A DNA stretch of 64,000 bases from Bartonella sp. ML70XJBT.G. Its GTDB lineage: Bacteria > Pseudomonadota > Alphaproteobacteria > Rhizobiales > Rhizobiaceae. The notes beneath the pieces were generated by a model. The model did no database searches, was not told the DNA's origin, and was given only the letters and a program-made list of their open reading frames with translations. Shown here piece after piece: positions 18,206 through 27,796 of the stretch (position 1 is its first letter; each line of letters begins with the position of its first letter). The stretch lies in contig NZ_JAQITA010000002.1 of assembly GCF_028618575.1 (NCBI RefSeq), forward strand, positions 1 through 64,000, given 5' to 3'. A program made the translations under genes and the position numbers.

Positions 18206-20997
18206 TGCCTTCTTTCCCTTTTAAAACGTTCTAAAAGAGCTGGAACATGCACTTGATCTGCTTTATAGTTTCCTGTCAGCACATAGAGAACTATATTTAA
18301 TCCTGCACGAAAAGCCCAGAGACGTTGCATCGGATCATTGGGAACAAGTGGATATTTCCACATGCCTTTTTCGTCTAGTGCCCAAGCACCAGCAAAGTTA
18401 TTTCCAGTAATCAGGAGAGAACTGACATTGTCACCCAAGCCAAGGGAATTTGCGTTTTTTTGATTGGTTGATGATGATGTTTCAACCCACAAAGGTGAAC
18501 CACGGTAGAGACCTGGAAAGTCTGGCATAATATAAAAAGAACGAGTAATCACATGATCCGTTGATGCTGGTTCAATGGCTGGGATGTTTAATCCCTTTAA
18601 AATGGTTCTTAATTTTTGTGTGGCTGGAGTGGCGGTGTCTTCAAGAGTAAGGCTGGTGGTTATTTGATCGCGTGTGTCAAATAAAATTGTGCCTCCATGT
18701 TTCATAAATCGATTTATTTTTTCAAGACTCTTTTGTGTTGGGAGAGGACTGTTGGCATCAAGGGGCCAATAAATGAGAGGATAGAAGGCAAGTTCATCTT
18801 TCTCAAGATCAATTGCTACCACAGAGCTTGGTGCGAGCATTGTTCGTTCTGCGATGAATCGACTTAAGGCTTCTAGACCACTTTTACTCGTTGCATCAAT
18901 TTCATGATTATTTGTGATAATGTAAGCAAGATGTGTTGCTCCTGCTGCTTGTACTATGCTTTCTGTGTTTTGTGCATGAACGGTTGGAGCCTGTGAAAAG
19001 AAGATCATAAAACCTATTGCGAAGGGGAGAAAAAGCAACATATTACTTCGTCTGTTGAGAAAAAAAGTACCTCCTATCCATAAAGTTAAAAAATTATCTA
19101 AGGCGAAGAGTAATATGGCTAATGCTAAAAGTGGGCCAATAAGATGTCTTTCTTTTATGTCGTAAGATAAAAGATTTTTGCTTAAAGAAGGTGGTGGAGA
19201 TTGTTTTACCAAGTGTGATGAAGGATTTAATACATTGAGTGCGTAAAAATTATTTTTGACGCCATAGAGTCCGGGGGGAGTACGATAGGAAGGAAGAGGG
19301 GGATATTTGGCATTAAGAACCAATGGAACAACATGAGAGGGGGGCGTTTGTACTTGTCCATCAGCAGTGATTGTCCGCCACGGATTTTGTATGGTTGTTT
19401 GTGTTGTTCTGTGTTTTGTGTTTGTTTCTGCATAGGCACTCAATGTGATCAATTTTTGCAACATTTGTGCAAAAAAGCCAGAAAGAGGAAGATTGGACCA
19501 TGTCGGAACAGGGGCAATGTGGATAAGAATGAGTGTTCCTTTACCACGTTCTGACGCCGTAATAAGGGGTGTTCCATCAGAAAGAGCAAGCCATGTTTTG
19601 TCAAAAAGATCGGGGCTTGGTTCTGCTAGGATTTGGCGTGAGACCGTAATATCTTCTGGAAAGGGAAGATCAGAGAACAGACTATTTTTTGCAAATGGCG
19701 CAAGTTTTTGCGGTTTCGTCCAAGACATAATACTACCAAGCAAACGTTTGCCAGGACGTAAAGTTACTGGCAGGAGGCTATCATAGTGTTCTGCGCTACT
19801 CAGATTTTCTCCCGCAAAGCGGATAAGTGTTCCTCCTTTATTGACGAAGTCAGACAGCTTTTTTTCAGCCTCTTTTGACATGTTTATAATATCACCCATA
19901 ATAAAAACAGAAGGATTTTGTCTCAGTAAGTGATCAATCTCCGTTGAAAGTTCTCTCCCACCAGCTGTTATAAGCTGTGTATGACCTTGGAGTGCTTTAA
20001 TAATATAGTAAAATGGAGAGAGTAAAGGTTGTGCCATTTCATTGGTATTTGGTGAGAGCAGAGCAATACGGCTCACTCTCTTATGGTTGTCCACGAGGAA
20101 GGTCGCAGCAGCATGGGATTGGTGGCTCACTTTTATCCAAGCAATGTCATTGCGCAGTTCAAGTGGTAAACTAAAAGGAACAAGCGTTGTGGTTTTTCCC
20201 TCAAGAAAGTTTGCCTTAAATTGGCCAAGCAATTGATTGTTTGAATCGTAAAATTCTAATGTGGTGGGAGTTTCACCGTGTGTCGTTGCACGGATAATGC
20301 GTGCGACCATGTTTCCGTTGTCATTTTCTATGGCCGTTATGCCAAATAAATCGGAAATATCGGCTAAATACCATAAGAGTGTTTCAGGTTTTAATTGTTC
20401 AATAAGAGCAAAAGTTTGATCGTCTTCCCTTGTTTGTAATCCATCACTAAAGTAAGCAATATCGAGGGGTTTTTCTTTGTTTATTGCAATCAGTTTTTGT
20501 AATGCATGGACACGATTGACGGGCCAAGGGCGGGGTTGCAAATGCATTAAATGTTGTTTTACGACTTTTGCAGGAAGGGGACCTCTATTGGAGTCACCAT
20601 TTTCAGCGGTGGCAAGAAAATAAATGTCTTTTTGCTGTTTTTCTGCTTGTGCAAGGAGATTTTGAGCAAGAGAGATGCGTTTTTTCCATTCTTTTGCAGA
20701 GGCCCATCCATTATCGATAATGAGAGCAAGGGGCTGTGATTTTGAGAGTATAATTGGCTTTTGATGCCAAATAGGGCGCGCTAAAGCGATGATAATCAGA
20801 GCGGCTATGGTTAGTCGTAGTAACAATAACCACCAAGGTGTGTGGTTCGCCGTTTTCTGCTGATTAATTGGTTTTGGAAGAAAACGTAACGGAGGAAAGA
20901 GTTCTTTACGCGGTGAGGGAGGTGTTATGCGTAATAACCACCAAATGATTGGCAGGGATAAAAGTCCAAGTAACAGCAGGGGAGCAGCAAAACTCAA
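18202..20997 (-). CDS. DUF4159-domain membrane protein with BatA-like N-terminus
   Basis: A protein of about 931 residues. The N-terminus has the BatA-type two-helix anchor (LLLLGLLSLPIIWWLLRITPP, LLLLRLTIAALIIIALARP), then a VWA-like part (PLALIIDNGWASAKEW). In the middle are more membrane segments (LLALAILLFALDNFLTLW, LLFLPFAIGFMIFF). The last 200 residues match DUF4159 (LSRFIAERTML, FYPLIYWPLD, GGTILFDTRD, FPGLYRGSPLWVE). I propose TTG 20997 as start: AGGAGG lies five bases upstream, and TTG overlaps the TGA of the DUF58 gene as TTGA. The longer frame from 21099 would read through the upstream gene. Confidence 0.85.
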   Translation of the reverse strand: MSFAAPLLLLGLLSLPIIWWLLRITPPSPRKELFPPLRFLPKPINQQKTANHTPWWLLLLRLTIAALIIIALARPIWHQKPIILSKSQPLALIIDNGWASAKEWKKRISLAQNLLAQAEKQQKDIYFLATAENGDSNRGPLPAKVVKQHLMHLQPRPWPVNRVHALQKLIAINKEKPLDIAYFSDGLQTREDDQTFALIEQLKPETLLWYLADISDLFGITAIENDNGNMVARIIRATTHGETPTTLEFYDSNNQLLGQFKANFLEGKTTTLVPFSLPLELRNDIAWIKVSHQSHAAATFLVDNHKRVSRIALLSPNTNEMAQPLLSPFYYIIKALQGHTQLITAGGRELSTEIDHLLRQNPSVFIMGDIINMSKEAEKKLSDFVNKGGTLIRFAGENLSSAEHYDSLLPVTLRPGKRLLGSIMSWTKPQKLAPFAKNSLFSDLPFPEDITVSRQILAEPSPDLFDKTWLALSDGTPLITASERGKGTLILIHIAPVPTWSNLPLSGFFAQMLQKLITLSAYAETNTKHRTTQTTIQNPWRTITADGQVQTPPSHVVPLVLNAKYPPLPSYRTPPGLYGVKNNFYALNVLNPSSHLVKQSPPPSLSKNLLSYDIKERHLIGPLLALAILLFALDNFLTLWIGGTFFLNRRSNMLLFLPFAIGFMIFFSQAPTVHAQNTESIVQAAGATHLAYIITNNHEIDATSKSGLEALSRFIAERTMLAPSSVVAIDLEKDELAFYPLIYWPLDANSPLPTQKSLEKINRFMKHGGTILFDTRDQITTSLTLEDTATPATQKLRTILKGLNIPAIEPASTDHVITRSFYIMPDFPGLYRGSPLWVETSSSTNQKNANSLGLGDNVSSLLITGNNFAGAWALDEKGMWKYPLVPNDPMQRLWAFRAGLNIVLYVLTGNYKADQVHVPALLERFKRERRQ

Positions 20998-21905
20998 AGC
21001 GTCCTCCTGATATGAGAGGGAGAGTTCTCCATTTGATTTGCGAGATGCAAAATAGTTTGTGTGAAGGGTTTGTTTGTTGTACTTACGTGATAGGTCCACC
21101 CTTGGCGTGAGCAGAAATTTGCTAATTCTTGTCGTCTTGCTTGATACAGTTTGCGATAGTTTTCACGAAGATTTTCTGCTTTTCCAAAAGTATGCTTTTC
21201 TTTTGTTTCGGGATCAAAAAATTCCGTACAACCTCTATAGGGAAAATTTTCCTCTGCGGGATCAGCGACTTCAATGAAATGTGCCGTAACCTGTTTTGTA
21301 GATAAAGTGCTTAAATGTTGAATGATCTCTTCAGGATGATCGAGAAAGTCACTTATTATGATGGCGTGGGAAAAACGCGTAATCGTTGAAAAATCTGGCA
21401 ATGAACTTTCATTTTGATGATTTGTCAAAGTAAGTGCTATGCGTTCTATGACATTGGAAGCTATGGTTGGGGGCATGAGATTGGGGATCGCAATATGTTC
21501 GCCACTTTGTGCAAGAAGTAATGCTAATGCAAGGGTCAGAATGATGGCATAATCCCCTTTAGAGATTTTAGAAAGGCGCGAACAATAATGCATAGATGCA
21601 CTTTGATCAGGCCAAAGCCAAACCGTTTGTGTCATTTGCCATTCGTGTTCACGTAGGTAAGTATGTTCATCACGTGCTGAGCGACGCCAGTCAATGCGTG
21701 TAATGGATTCCCCTTCAACATAAGGGCGAAATTGCCAAAAATTTTCTCCCTGACCGCGCCTGCGTTGTCCATGCCATCCCGTCATCAGTGTATTGGCGAT
21801 CCGCTGTGCCTGTAGAAGAAAAGACGGCATCTTTGCCATATCTTCATGCAGTTTGCTAGCAAGTGACATGGGAGAGGTTTTGGAAACTTTTTTGCCAATG
21901 GCCAT
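20994..21905 (-). CDS. DUF58-domain protein
   Basis: A 303-residue cytoplasmic DUF58 protein. The signature is in the first third: RGQGENFWQFRPYVEGE, then RIDWRRSARDEHTYLREHEW. A VWA-like fold follows (VWLWPDQSASMHYCS, AIIISDFLDHPEEII). In such operons DUF58 proteins partner MoxR AAA+ ATPases and membrane VWA proteins, which suggests assembly or activation of an envelope or enzyme complex. It starts two bases after the moxR stop and runs into the TTG of the next gene. Confidence 0.9.
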   Translation of the reverse strand: MAIGKKVSKTSPMSLASKLHEDMAKMPSFLLQAQRIANTLMTGWHGQRRRGQGENFWQFRPYVEGESITRIDWRRSARDEHTYLREHEWQMTQTVWLWPDQSASMHYCSRLSKISKGDYAIILTLALALLLAQSGEHIAIPNLMPPTIASNVIERIALTLTNHQNESSLPDFSTITRFSHAIIISDFLDHPEEIIQHLSTLSTKQVTAHFIEVADPAEENFPYRGCTEFFDPETKEKHTFGKAENLRENYRKLYQARRQELANFCSRQGWTYHVSTTNKPFTQTILHLANQMENSPSHIRRTL

Positions 21906-21907
21906 TT

Positions 21908-22939
21908 CTAAAGAGCGTCTTTCACGAGATTGTTGATAATATCTTTTACGGTTATATCTTCGGCACGTGCAGAAAAATTGAGTGCCATGCGGTGTTGTAA
22001 TACGGGATAGGCTAGTGCTTTAACATCATCAAGTGAGGGAGCTAAACGCCCATAATAGAGTGCTCGGGCGCGTACACAAAGAGAAAGTGCCTGTGATGCG
22101 CGTGGACCAGGTCCCCACGTAACATAAGTATTTGCAAGGTTGTTATCTTTATGAGGGCGAGCTGAACGAACGATCTTTAAAATGGCTTCTATAACATTTT
22201 CTGAAATTGGCATTTTCCGAACGATCTTTTGAATTTTTTGCAGTTTTTGCGTTGACAAAATCGGTTTTACATGCTGATTTTTCTCTCTTGTTGTTTCTAA
22301 AATAATACGCCGTTCTGTCATAAGATCAGGATAGTCAATATCAATTTGCATCAAAAAGCGGTCTAGTTGTGCTTCAGGAAGCGGGTAAGTTCCTTCCTGT
22401 TCGAGAGGATTTTGGGTTGCAAGAACATGAAAAGGTTGTGGCAAATCATAACGCTGACCTGCAACGGTGACATGATATTCTTGCATGGCTTGTAAAAGAG
22501 CCGATTGCGTGCGTGGAGAGGCTCGATTAATTTCATCAGCCATAAGAAGTTGAGTGAAAATAGGTCCTTGAAGGTAGCGGAAAGAACGTTTCCCACTCTT
22601 ATCGGAATCCATAATTTCAGAGCCTATAATATCCGATGGCATGAGATCAGGGGTGAATTGGATGCGTTTTTCATCAAGCCCTAATACTGTTGCCAAAGTT
22701 GCAACAAGACGCGTTTTCGCCAATCCTGGAGCACCGACAAGAAGAGCATGTCCACCAGCAAAAATAGTGATTAAAGCATATTCAATCACATGATTTTGCC
22801 CAAAAATAACTTTGTCAATTTCTTGTTGTAGAATATCCAATTCTTTGTGCGCGGTATCAATATCATCAATAACCTCTTGGGCTTCATTGTTGATATTGGC
22901 CTTTTTCATAGAACTGGATGATGTATCACGTTGACTCAT
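21908..22939 (-). CDS. moxR: MoxR-family AAA+ ATPase
   Basis: A chaperone-type AAA+ ATPase of 343 residues. Walker A GAPGLAKT is at about 69-76, Walker B LLMADEINRASP at about 130-140, sensor LATQNPLEQEGTYPLPEAQLDRF follows, and the lid domain (YVTWGPGPRASQALSL) ends the protein. MoxR proteins mature or insert cofactors into partner complexes carrying VWA domains. AAGGAAG sits five bases upstream of ATG 22939. It heads a four-gene operon (moxR, DUF58, DUF4159, membrane protein) with overlaps or two-base gaps. The complex it serves is unknown. Confidence 0.93.
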   Translation of the reverse strand: MSQRDTSSSSMKKANINNEAQEVIDDIDTAHKELDILQQEIDKVIFGQNHVIEYALITIFAGGHALLVGAPGLAKTRLVATLATVLGLDEKRIQFTPDLMPSDIIGSEIMDSDKSGKRSFRYLQGPIFTQLLMADEINRASPRTQSALLQAMQEYHVTVAGQRYDLPQPFHVLATQNPLEQEGTYPLPEAQLDRFLMQIDIDYPDLMTERRIILETTREKNQHVKPILSTQKLQKIQKIVRKMPISENVIEAILKIVRSARPHKDNNLANTYVTWGPGPRASQALSLCVRARALYYGRLAPSLDDVKALAYPVLQHRMALNFSARAEDITVKDIINNLVKDAL

Positions 22940-23181
22940 GTTTCTTCCTTAAGACATTTTTAGCAAAATCGATAATTTTCTCTGCATGATAATGAATATT
23001 TTATGATTTGTAGCAGAAAATGCGAAGAAAAGAAGGGTAATATGTTGTTTTTTTATCTTCGTACATATGCAGAGTGACCTCTTTGAAACACACAAACGTG
23101 TTGTATAAGCGATCTATGCGAAATAGTATTCTCATGAAAAGATCTGTTTAAAAGAAGACAATTTTTTGAAAGGTTAAAGGG

Positions 23182-24435
23182 GTGAATATCAGACAAGATT
23201 TCAAACAGGTTGGATGGTTACAACATCATGATCTCCAAACACTTCTTCGCATTTTATCTTTGGATGGTGAAGAGGCACGTATTGTGGGGGGGGCAGTGCG
23301 CAATCAGCTGTTAGGGCAACCTATTTGTGATATTGATATTGCTACAACTTGTTTGCCGCAGCAGATTATAACACGCGTAGAAAAAGCAGGGTTTAAAGCT
23401 GTTCCTACAGGTGTTGCGTTTGGTACAGTGACGGTGGTTTCTCAGTCATGTTCCTATGAGGTAACAACGCTTCGCTCTGATATTGAAACAGATGGTCGTC
23501 ATGCGAAAGTGGCATTCGGTCGTGATTGGAAAAAAGATGCGGAACGGCGAGATTTTACCATTAACGCGCTTTATTGTGATGCTGCTGGTCGCCTTTATGA
23601 TGATGTGGGAGGCTTGAATGATATTGCCAGCCAGACAGTGCGCTTTATCGGCGTTGCAGAAAATCGTATTCGCGAAGATTATTTACGTATTTTGCGTTTT
23701 TTTCGCTTTTTTGCTTGGTATGGTATGGGGCGACCCGATGTGGAAGGCTTGAAGGCATGTGTTCGTTTGAAAGATGGTTTGCATAAGCTTTCATCGGAGC
23801 GTATTTGGGGAGAAATGAAAAAACTGCTCGCTGCTTTAGATCCAACACGTGCTCTTTTATGGATGCGTCAAAGTGGTATTTTGACACGTCTTTTTCCTGA
23901 AACAGAAAAGTGGGGCATTGATGCAATTCACCCATTGGTGAAAACAGAACAGGCTCTTGGTTGGAAAGTTGATCCCTTATTACGGCTAGAAAGTCTGCTT
24001 CCTCCTGATCCTGTGCGTGTTCATGAAATGGCACAGCGTTTGCGTCTATCTCATAAGGAAACAACGCGGTTAAAAGAATGGGCAGCATTAGAGATGATTG
24101 CCCAAAACTGTTCAGAGTTTTTTTTACAAAAACTGCTTTATTTACATGGTCAGCAGCCGGTTTTAGATCAGTTGTCTTTGTCTATTGCTTCATCCTATGT
24201 TGATGCTTCGGAAAAAAGCGAAGCTTTACAAAAAGCAGAAGATTATGTCAGGCTTTATCAGCTTGCTCAAAGGTGGCAGATTCCCACTTTTCCTGTGAAC
24301 GGCAAGGATTTGATCCAGAAAGGTTTTTCTAAAGGTGTCCTTTTAGGAAAAAAGCTCAAAGAGCTTGAAATGATATGGATTGAAAGCGGATTTCTTATGG
24401 ATCGTAATGCATTATTAGAAAAAATTAATTTATAA
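23182..24435 (+). CDS. cca: CCA tRNA nucleotidyltransferase / poly(A) polymerase family
   Basis: This enzyme adds or repairs the 3' CCA end of tRNA (or polyadenylates RNA; the two subfamilies are hard to separate by eye). The class II nucleotidyltransferase head has IVGGAVRNQLLG, the DIDIAT metal-binding pair and GTVTVV. ERRDFTINALYCD and the ENRIREDYLRILRFFRFFAWYG neck follow, then a helical body and tail. Length is 417 residues, typical of Rhizobiales. It starts with GTG 23182, with AGG eight bases upstream. Confidence 0.9.
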   Translation: MNIRQDFKQVGWLQHHDLQTLLRILSLDGEEARIVGGAVRNQLLGQPICDIDIATTCLPQQIITRVEKAGFKAVPTGVAFGTVTVVSQSCSYEVTTLRSDIETDGRHAKVAFGRDWKKDAERRDFTINALYCDAAGRLYDDVGGLNDIASQTVRFIGVAENRIREDYLRILRFFRFFAWYGMGRPDVEGLKACVRLKDGLHKLSSERIWGEMKKLLAALDPTRALLWMRQSGILTRLFPETEKWGIDAIHPLVKTEQALGWKVDPLLRLESLLPPDPVRVHEMAQRLRLSHKETTRLKEWAALEMIAQNCSEFFLQKLLYLHGQQPVLDQLSLSIASSYVDASEKSEALQKAEDYVRLYQLAQRWQIPTFPVNGKDLIQKGFSKGVLLGKKLKELEMIWIESGFLMDRNALLEKINL

Positions 24436-24907
24436 CATTCATTTTTAAAAATATCCTTTTATTTTTTCTTTTATAATAACTTTGTTATTGATAGCAAAAA
24501 TGATATGAGGGAGTGTTATTATCGTTTATAAAATATTATCAAGATAGTGATATAAGACGCCTTCATTATGCATTAAAAATACAGTTTTGTTTACTGTTCA
24601 GTGGATAGCTAAGTCCTCTCACAGGCGCGATCATTCTTATGACAGATCAGTGCAGATAAGATGCTTTGTTCTTTAGGAGAAAGAGATCGAATGCTCTTCT
24701 TAATCATTTGGTTTGATAAATATGATTTATAAAGGTGTTTTTTAACTTATTCCAGAAGCATATTGAAAAATATAAGATTTTACTGGCACTGTAAGATTCT
24801 AGAAAGATGGCGTGCTTTTACTTGTTTGATAATCGTTGATCTTGTGTAGAGCATTACTATTTCATCAATATATTGAATCACTTATGGAGGTTTTTGTATT
24901 TTCTTTA
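24436..24907. other. Intergenic spacer, nothing recognised
   Basis: The spacer lies between convergent cca and trmL. It is AT-rich, without a frame with ribosome site and without a convincing hairpin and T-run. Confidence 0.55.
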
Positions 24908-25381
24908 TTAAGTTTTTTCCTTTTCATAATAACCAATTTGGCGAAGTGCTTCTCCTGTTGTTATGGCCACACTTACTGCCAGATTTAAAGAGCGCGCGTG
25001 TGGTTGCATGGGAATTTTTAATGTGCAATCAGCGGATTCATGAACATAATCAGGAACGCCTGCCGATTCACGACCAAATAGTAAAACATCATTTTTTTGA
25101 TAGTTTATCTGTGTGTAGCATGTTTCTGCTTTTGTGCTCAAAAGCAAAAGACGACGCTTAAAGTGTCTCATGGTGTTGACGAAATGTTGCCAATCAATAT
25201 GGCGTTCCAGCGAGGCATATTCGAGATAATCTAACCCTGCGCGCTTAAGATTGCGATCGGATAGGTTAAAGCCGGCTGGTTCAATGATATGAACGCGTAA
25301 ACCAAAACAGGCACTAAGGCGCAAAATTGTTCCAGTATTACCAGCAATATCAGGTTGAAAAAGCGCAATATGAAGTGTCAT
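24908..25381 (-). CDS. trmL: tRNA (cytidine(34)-2'-O)-methyltransferase TrmL
   Basis: TrmL methylates the wobble ribose of tRNA-Leu. The 157-residue single-domain SPOUT protein has QPDIAGNTGTILRLSACFG, AGLDYLEYASL, VLLFGRESAGVPDYVHESA and IPMQPHARSLNLAVSVAI, which fit TrmL rather than the larger TrmH class. The gene is divergent from the petABC operon. Confidence 0.92.
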   Translation of the reverse strand: MTLHIALFQPDIAGNTGTILRLSACFGLRVHIIEPAGFNLSDRNLKRAGLDYLEYASLERHIDWQHFVNTMRHFKRRLLLLSTKAETCYTQINYQKNDVLLFGRESAGVPDYVHESADCTLKIPMQPHARSLNLAVSVAITTGEALRQIGYYEKEKT

Positions 25382-25986
25382 GTTTTATGTAATAGGATTT
25401 TTTCTTCGCATTTGTAAAGAAGCTCTATGGCTTCTGCAAAAAATATTATTGCAAAGCAGGTGGTTTTTGGGTTTGGCGGTTATTTTTGGGATTTTAAGGC
25501 GGGTGTATCCAACTTTATGATGAGAGGAAGCAAGAATAAACTGAGAGAGAGGATCATTGTTCAAAAAGTTTCAAGGCAATTGTTGTTCTTTATGAGAGCA
25601 GATTTTGCTGTTAAGTGAATTGTTGAGGCACTGAAATGGTGGAAGTTAATAAATGAGAGGCTGTACAATAAGTGGGAATGCGAGAGCAGAGACTATGTGG
25701 TTGATGATCTTTTCTTGAAGTTGCATTGAAGCGATGAACTGAGAAACTTCAGTATGGGAATATAAGTCGTAGGAGAGATAAATGTGTAGTGAAGAGAGAA
25801 GGTAACAGAGAGGAACTATGATTTGTTACCATTGACTTGAGGGAGAAAAGATAAGAAGAAAACAAATTCCACAAATGATAAGAAGTCTTTTCTGAGATGT
25901 GTTTTTATGGTTTAAAGAACTGAGAATTGTATCATAAGGGCGGGGATGGGAGAAACTGTTTTAGGGAGTACTCTTTAGTTAAGATA
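25382..25986. other. Spacer upstream of petABC
   Basis: About 600 bases between divergent trmL and petA should contain the petABC promoter. A plus-strand frame of 63 codons at 25427-25618 has no ribosome site and odd composition, so I do not call it. I see no named regulatory motif. Confidence 0.5.
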
Positions 25987-26535
25987 ATGAGTGAGCAGAC
26001 GAGGCGGGATTTCCTGTTTTTATTAACAGGTGTTACAGGAGCAGTTGGGATAGGTGCTGTTATGTGGCCTTTTATCCGTCAGTTGCGTCCAGATGAAGCT
26101 GTTTTAGCCTCTTCTTCTATTGAGGTTGACCTTTCTGGTATTGAAGAGGGCATGTCGGTGACGGTTCAATGGCGTGGGCAGCCTGTTGTTATTCGTAACC
26201 GAACTGCAAAAGAAATTGCTGAGGCGCGTGCTACCAAATTGAGTCTTCTCAGAGATCGTCAGGCACGCAATCCTAATCTTGAAGGTGGAGAGGAAGCAAC
26301 GGATTTAGCCCGTTCAGCAGGTGAGGGGCGTGAGAATTGGCTTATTCTCATTAATCTTTGTACGCATCTTGGTTGTGTAACACTTGGCCAATCGGGGCGA
26401 TTTGGCGGGTGGTTATGTCCTTGTCATGGGTCTGTTTATGATACAGCTGGAAGAGTGCGATCAGGCCCTGCTAACTATAATCTTGCTATCCCACCTTATC
26501 GATTTCTTTCTGATACTTTACTGAAAATAGGATAA
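25987..26535 (+). CDS. petA: Rieske iron-sulfur subunit of cytochrome bc1
   Basis: This is the electron-transfer subunit that takes electrons from ubiquinol to cytochrome c1. It has a twin-arginine N-terminus (SEQTRRDFLFLLTG) with a membrane anchor (VGIGAVMWPFI). The Rieske cluster motifs are CTHLGCV and CPCHGS, with the two Cys and two His ligands present. ATG 25987 begins right before the Tat motif; the longer frame from 25927 adds 20 residues without support. It is the first gene of petABC, four bases before petB. Confidence 0.96.
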   Translation: MSEQTRRDFLFLLTGVTGAVGIGAVMWPFIRQLRPDEAVLASSSIEVDLSGIEEGMSVTVQWRGQPVVIRNRTAKEIAEARATKLSLLRDRQARNPNLEGGEEATDLARSAGEGRENWLILINLCTHLGCVTLGQSGRFGGWLCPCHGSVYDTAGRVRSGPANYNLAIPPYRFLSDTLLKIG

Positions 26536-26539
26536 AGTG

Positions 26540-27796
26540 ATGGCAAAATTTCCTCCCTATTTTCCTAAAACTGCTCTTGCTCGTTGGTTTGATAAGCGTT
26601 TGCCTTTCCCTCGCTTTTTTTACAATGCATTTGTTATTTTTCCTGTACCGCGTAATCTTAATTATTTTTATACCTTCGGCGGTATTTTGACCGTTATGCT
26701 TTTATCACAGCTTTTGACGGGGCTTGTATTATCGATGCATTATGTACCAGATGTTCATTTGGCTTTTGAAACGGGTGAACGCTTTAGGCGGGAAGGGCAG
26801 TTTGGTTGGCTTTTTCGTCCATGGCATAGTGTTGGATCATCGTTCTTTTTTATTGCTGTTTATATCCATGTAGCACGTGGGCTTTATTATGGTTCTTATA
26901 AAAATATGCGCGAAATGGTTTGGGTTACGGGCATGTTTATCTATATCACTATGATGGCAATAGCATTTTTTGGTTATGTTCTGGTTTGGGGGATGATGTC
27001 TGTTTCTGCTGCTTCAGTGGTTGCTGGCTTTTTCAAAGTCATTCCTTTGGTAGGAACGTGGTTGCATGAGACATTGCTTGGTGGTTATAGCGTGGGACAG
27101 GCGGCATTGAATCGCTTTTATGTGCTCCATTATCTTTTGTCCTTTGTGTTACTTTTTTTAGTAGGGCTTCATATTTTTGCAATTCACCAAGTTGGACAGG
27201 GTAATCCGACCGGTCTTGTAGTACAATCGGATGAGGAAACTGTTCCTTTTGCACCCTATGCGCTTATCAAAGATATTTTTGCTATTACTGTTTTTCTGAT
27301 CTTTTTTGCTTGGTTTTTGTTTTATATGCCTGATTATATGGGACAGGCTGAAAATTATGATGTTGCTGACCCTTTAAAGGCGCCTCTTCGTGTGGTACCA
27401 GAGTGGTATTTTTTGCCTTTTTATGCTATACTGCGTGCCATAACTTTTAATATTGGAGCTCTTTCATCAACTTTTTTGGGGATTATTCTCTTAACAAGTT
27501 CGGTTTTTGTATTAATTTTTGTTCCATGGTTAGATCGCTCTCCAATATGTTCTGCAAGATATCGTCCTATTTATAAAATTTTCTTTTGGGGTTTCATTGC
27601 TGATGTTGTCTTTCTTGGCTATCTAGGTTCAAGAGAAATCAGCGAAAGCATCATTCTGTGGACACAATTGGCGACCGCTTATTATTTTATATTCTTTCTA
27701 ATTGTTTTGCCGATCCTCCCTCTTTTTGAAAAGGGGTGTCCTCTTCCTTCTTCCATTACTGAAGATATGAAAAAGAAAAAAAATAAACTATGGTAA
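26540..27796 (+). CDS. petB: Cytochrome b subunit of the bc1 complex
   Basis: A multi-helix membrane protein of about 418 residues that carries hemes bL and bH and the quinone sites. Features are HYVPDVHLAF, RPWHSVGSSFFFIAVYIHVARG with heme histidines, FGYVLVWGMMS, RFYVLHYLLSFVLLFLVGLHIFAIH with the second histidine pair, and the Qo-site PEWYFLPFYAILRA. The preferred start is ATG 26540; GTG 26537 is one codon earlier. Its stop overlaps the petC start (ATGGTAA), indicating coupled translation. Confidence 0.97.
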   Translation: MAKFPPYFPKTALARWFDKRLPFPRFFYNAFVIFPVPRNLNYFYTFGGILTVMLLSQLLTGLVLSMHYVPDVHLAFETGERFRREGQFGWLFRPWHSVGSSFFFIAVYIHVARGLYYGSYKNMREMVWVTGMFIYITMMAIAFFGYVLVWGMMSVSAASVVAGFFKVIPLVGTWLHETLLGGYSVGQAALNRFYVLHYLLSFVLLFLVGLHIFAIHQVGQGNPTGLVVQSDEETVPFAPYALIKDIFAITVFLIFFAWFLFYMPDYMGQAENYDVADPLKAPLRVVPEWYFLPFYAILRAITFNIGALSSTFLGIILLTSSVFVLIFVPWLDRSPICSARYRPIYKIFFWGFIADVVFLGYLGSREISESIILWTQLATAYYFIFFLIVLPILPLFEKGCPLPSSITEDMKKKKNKLW

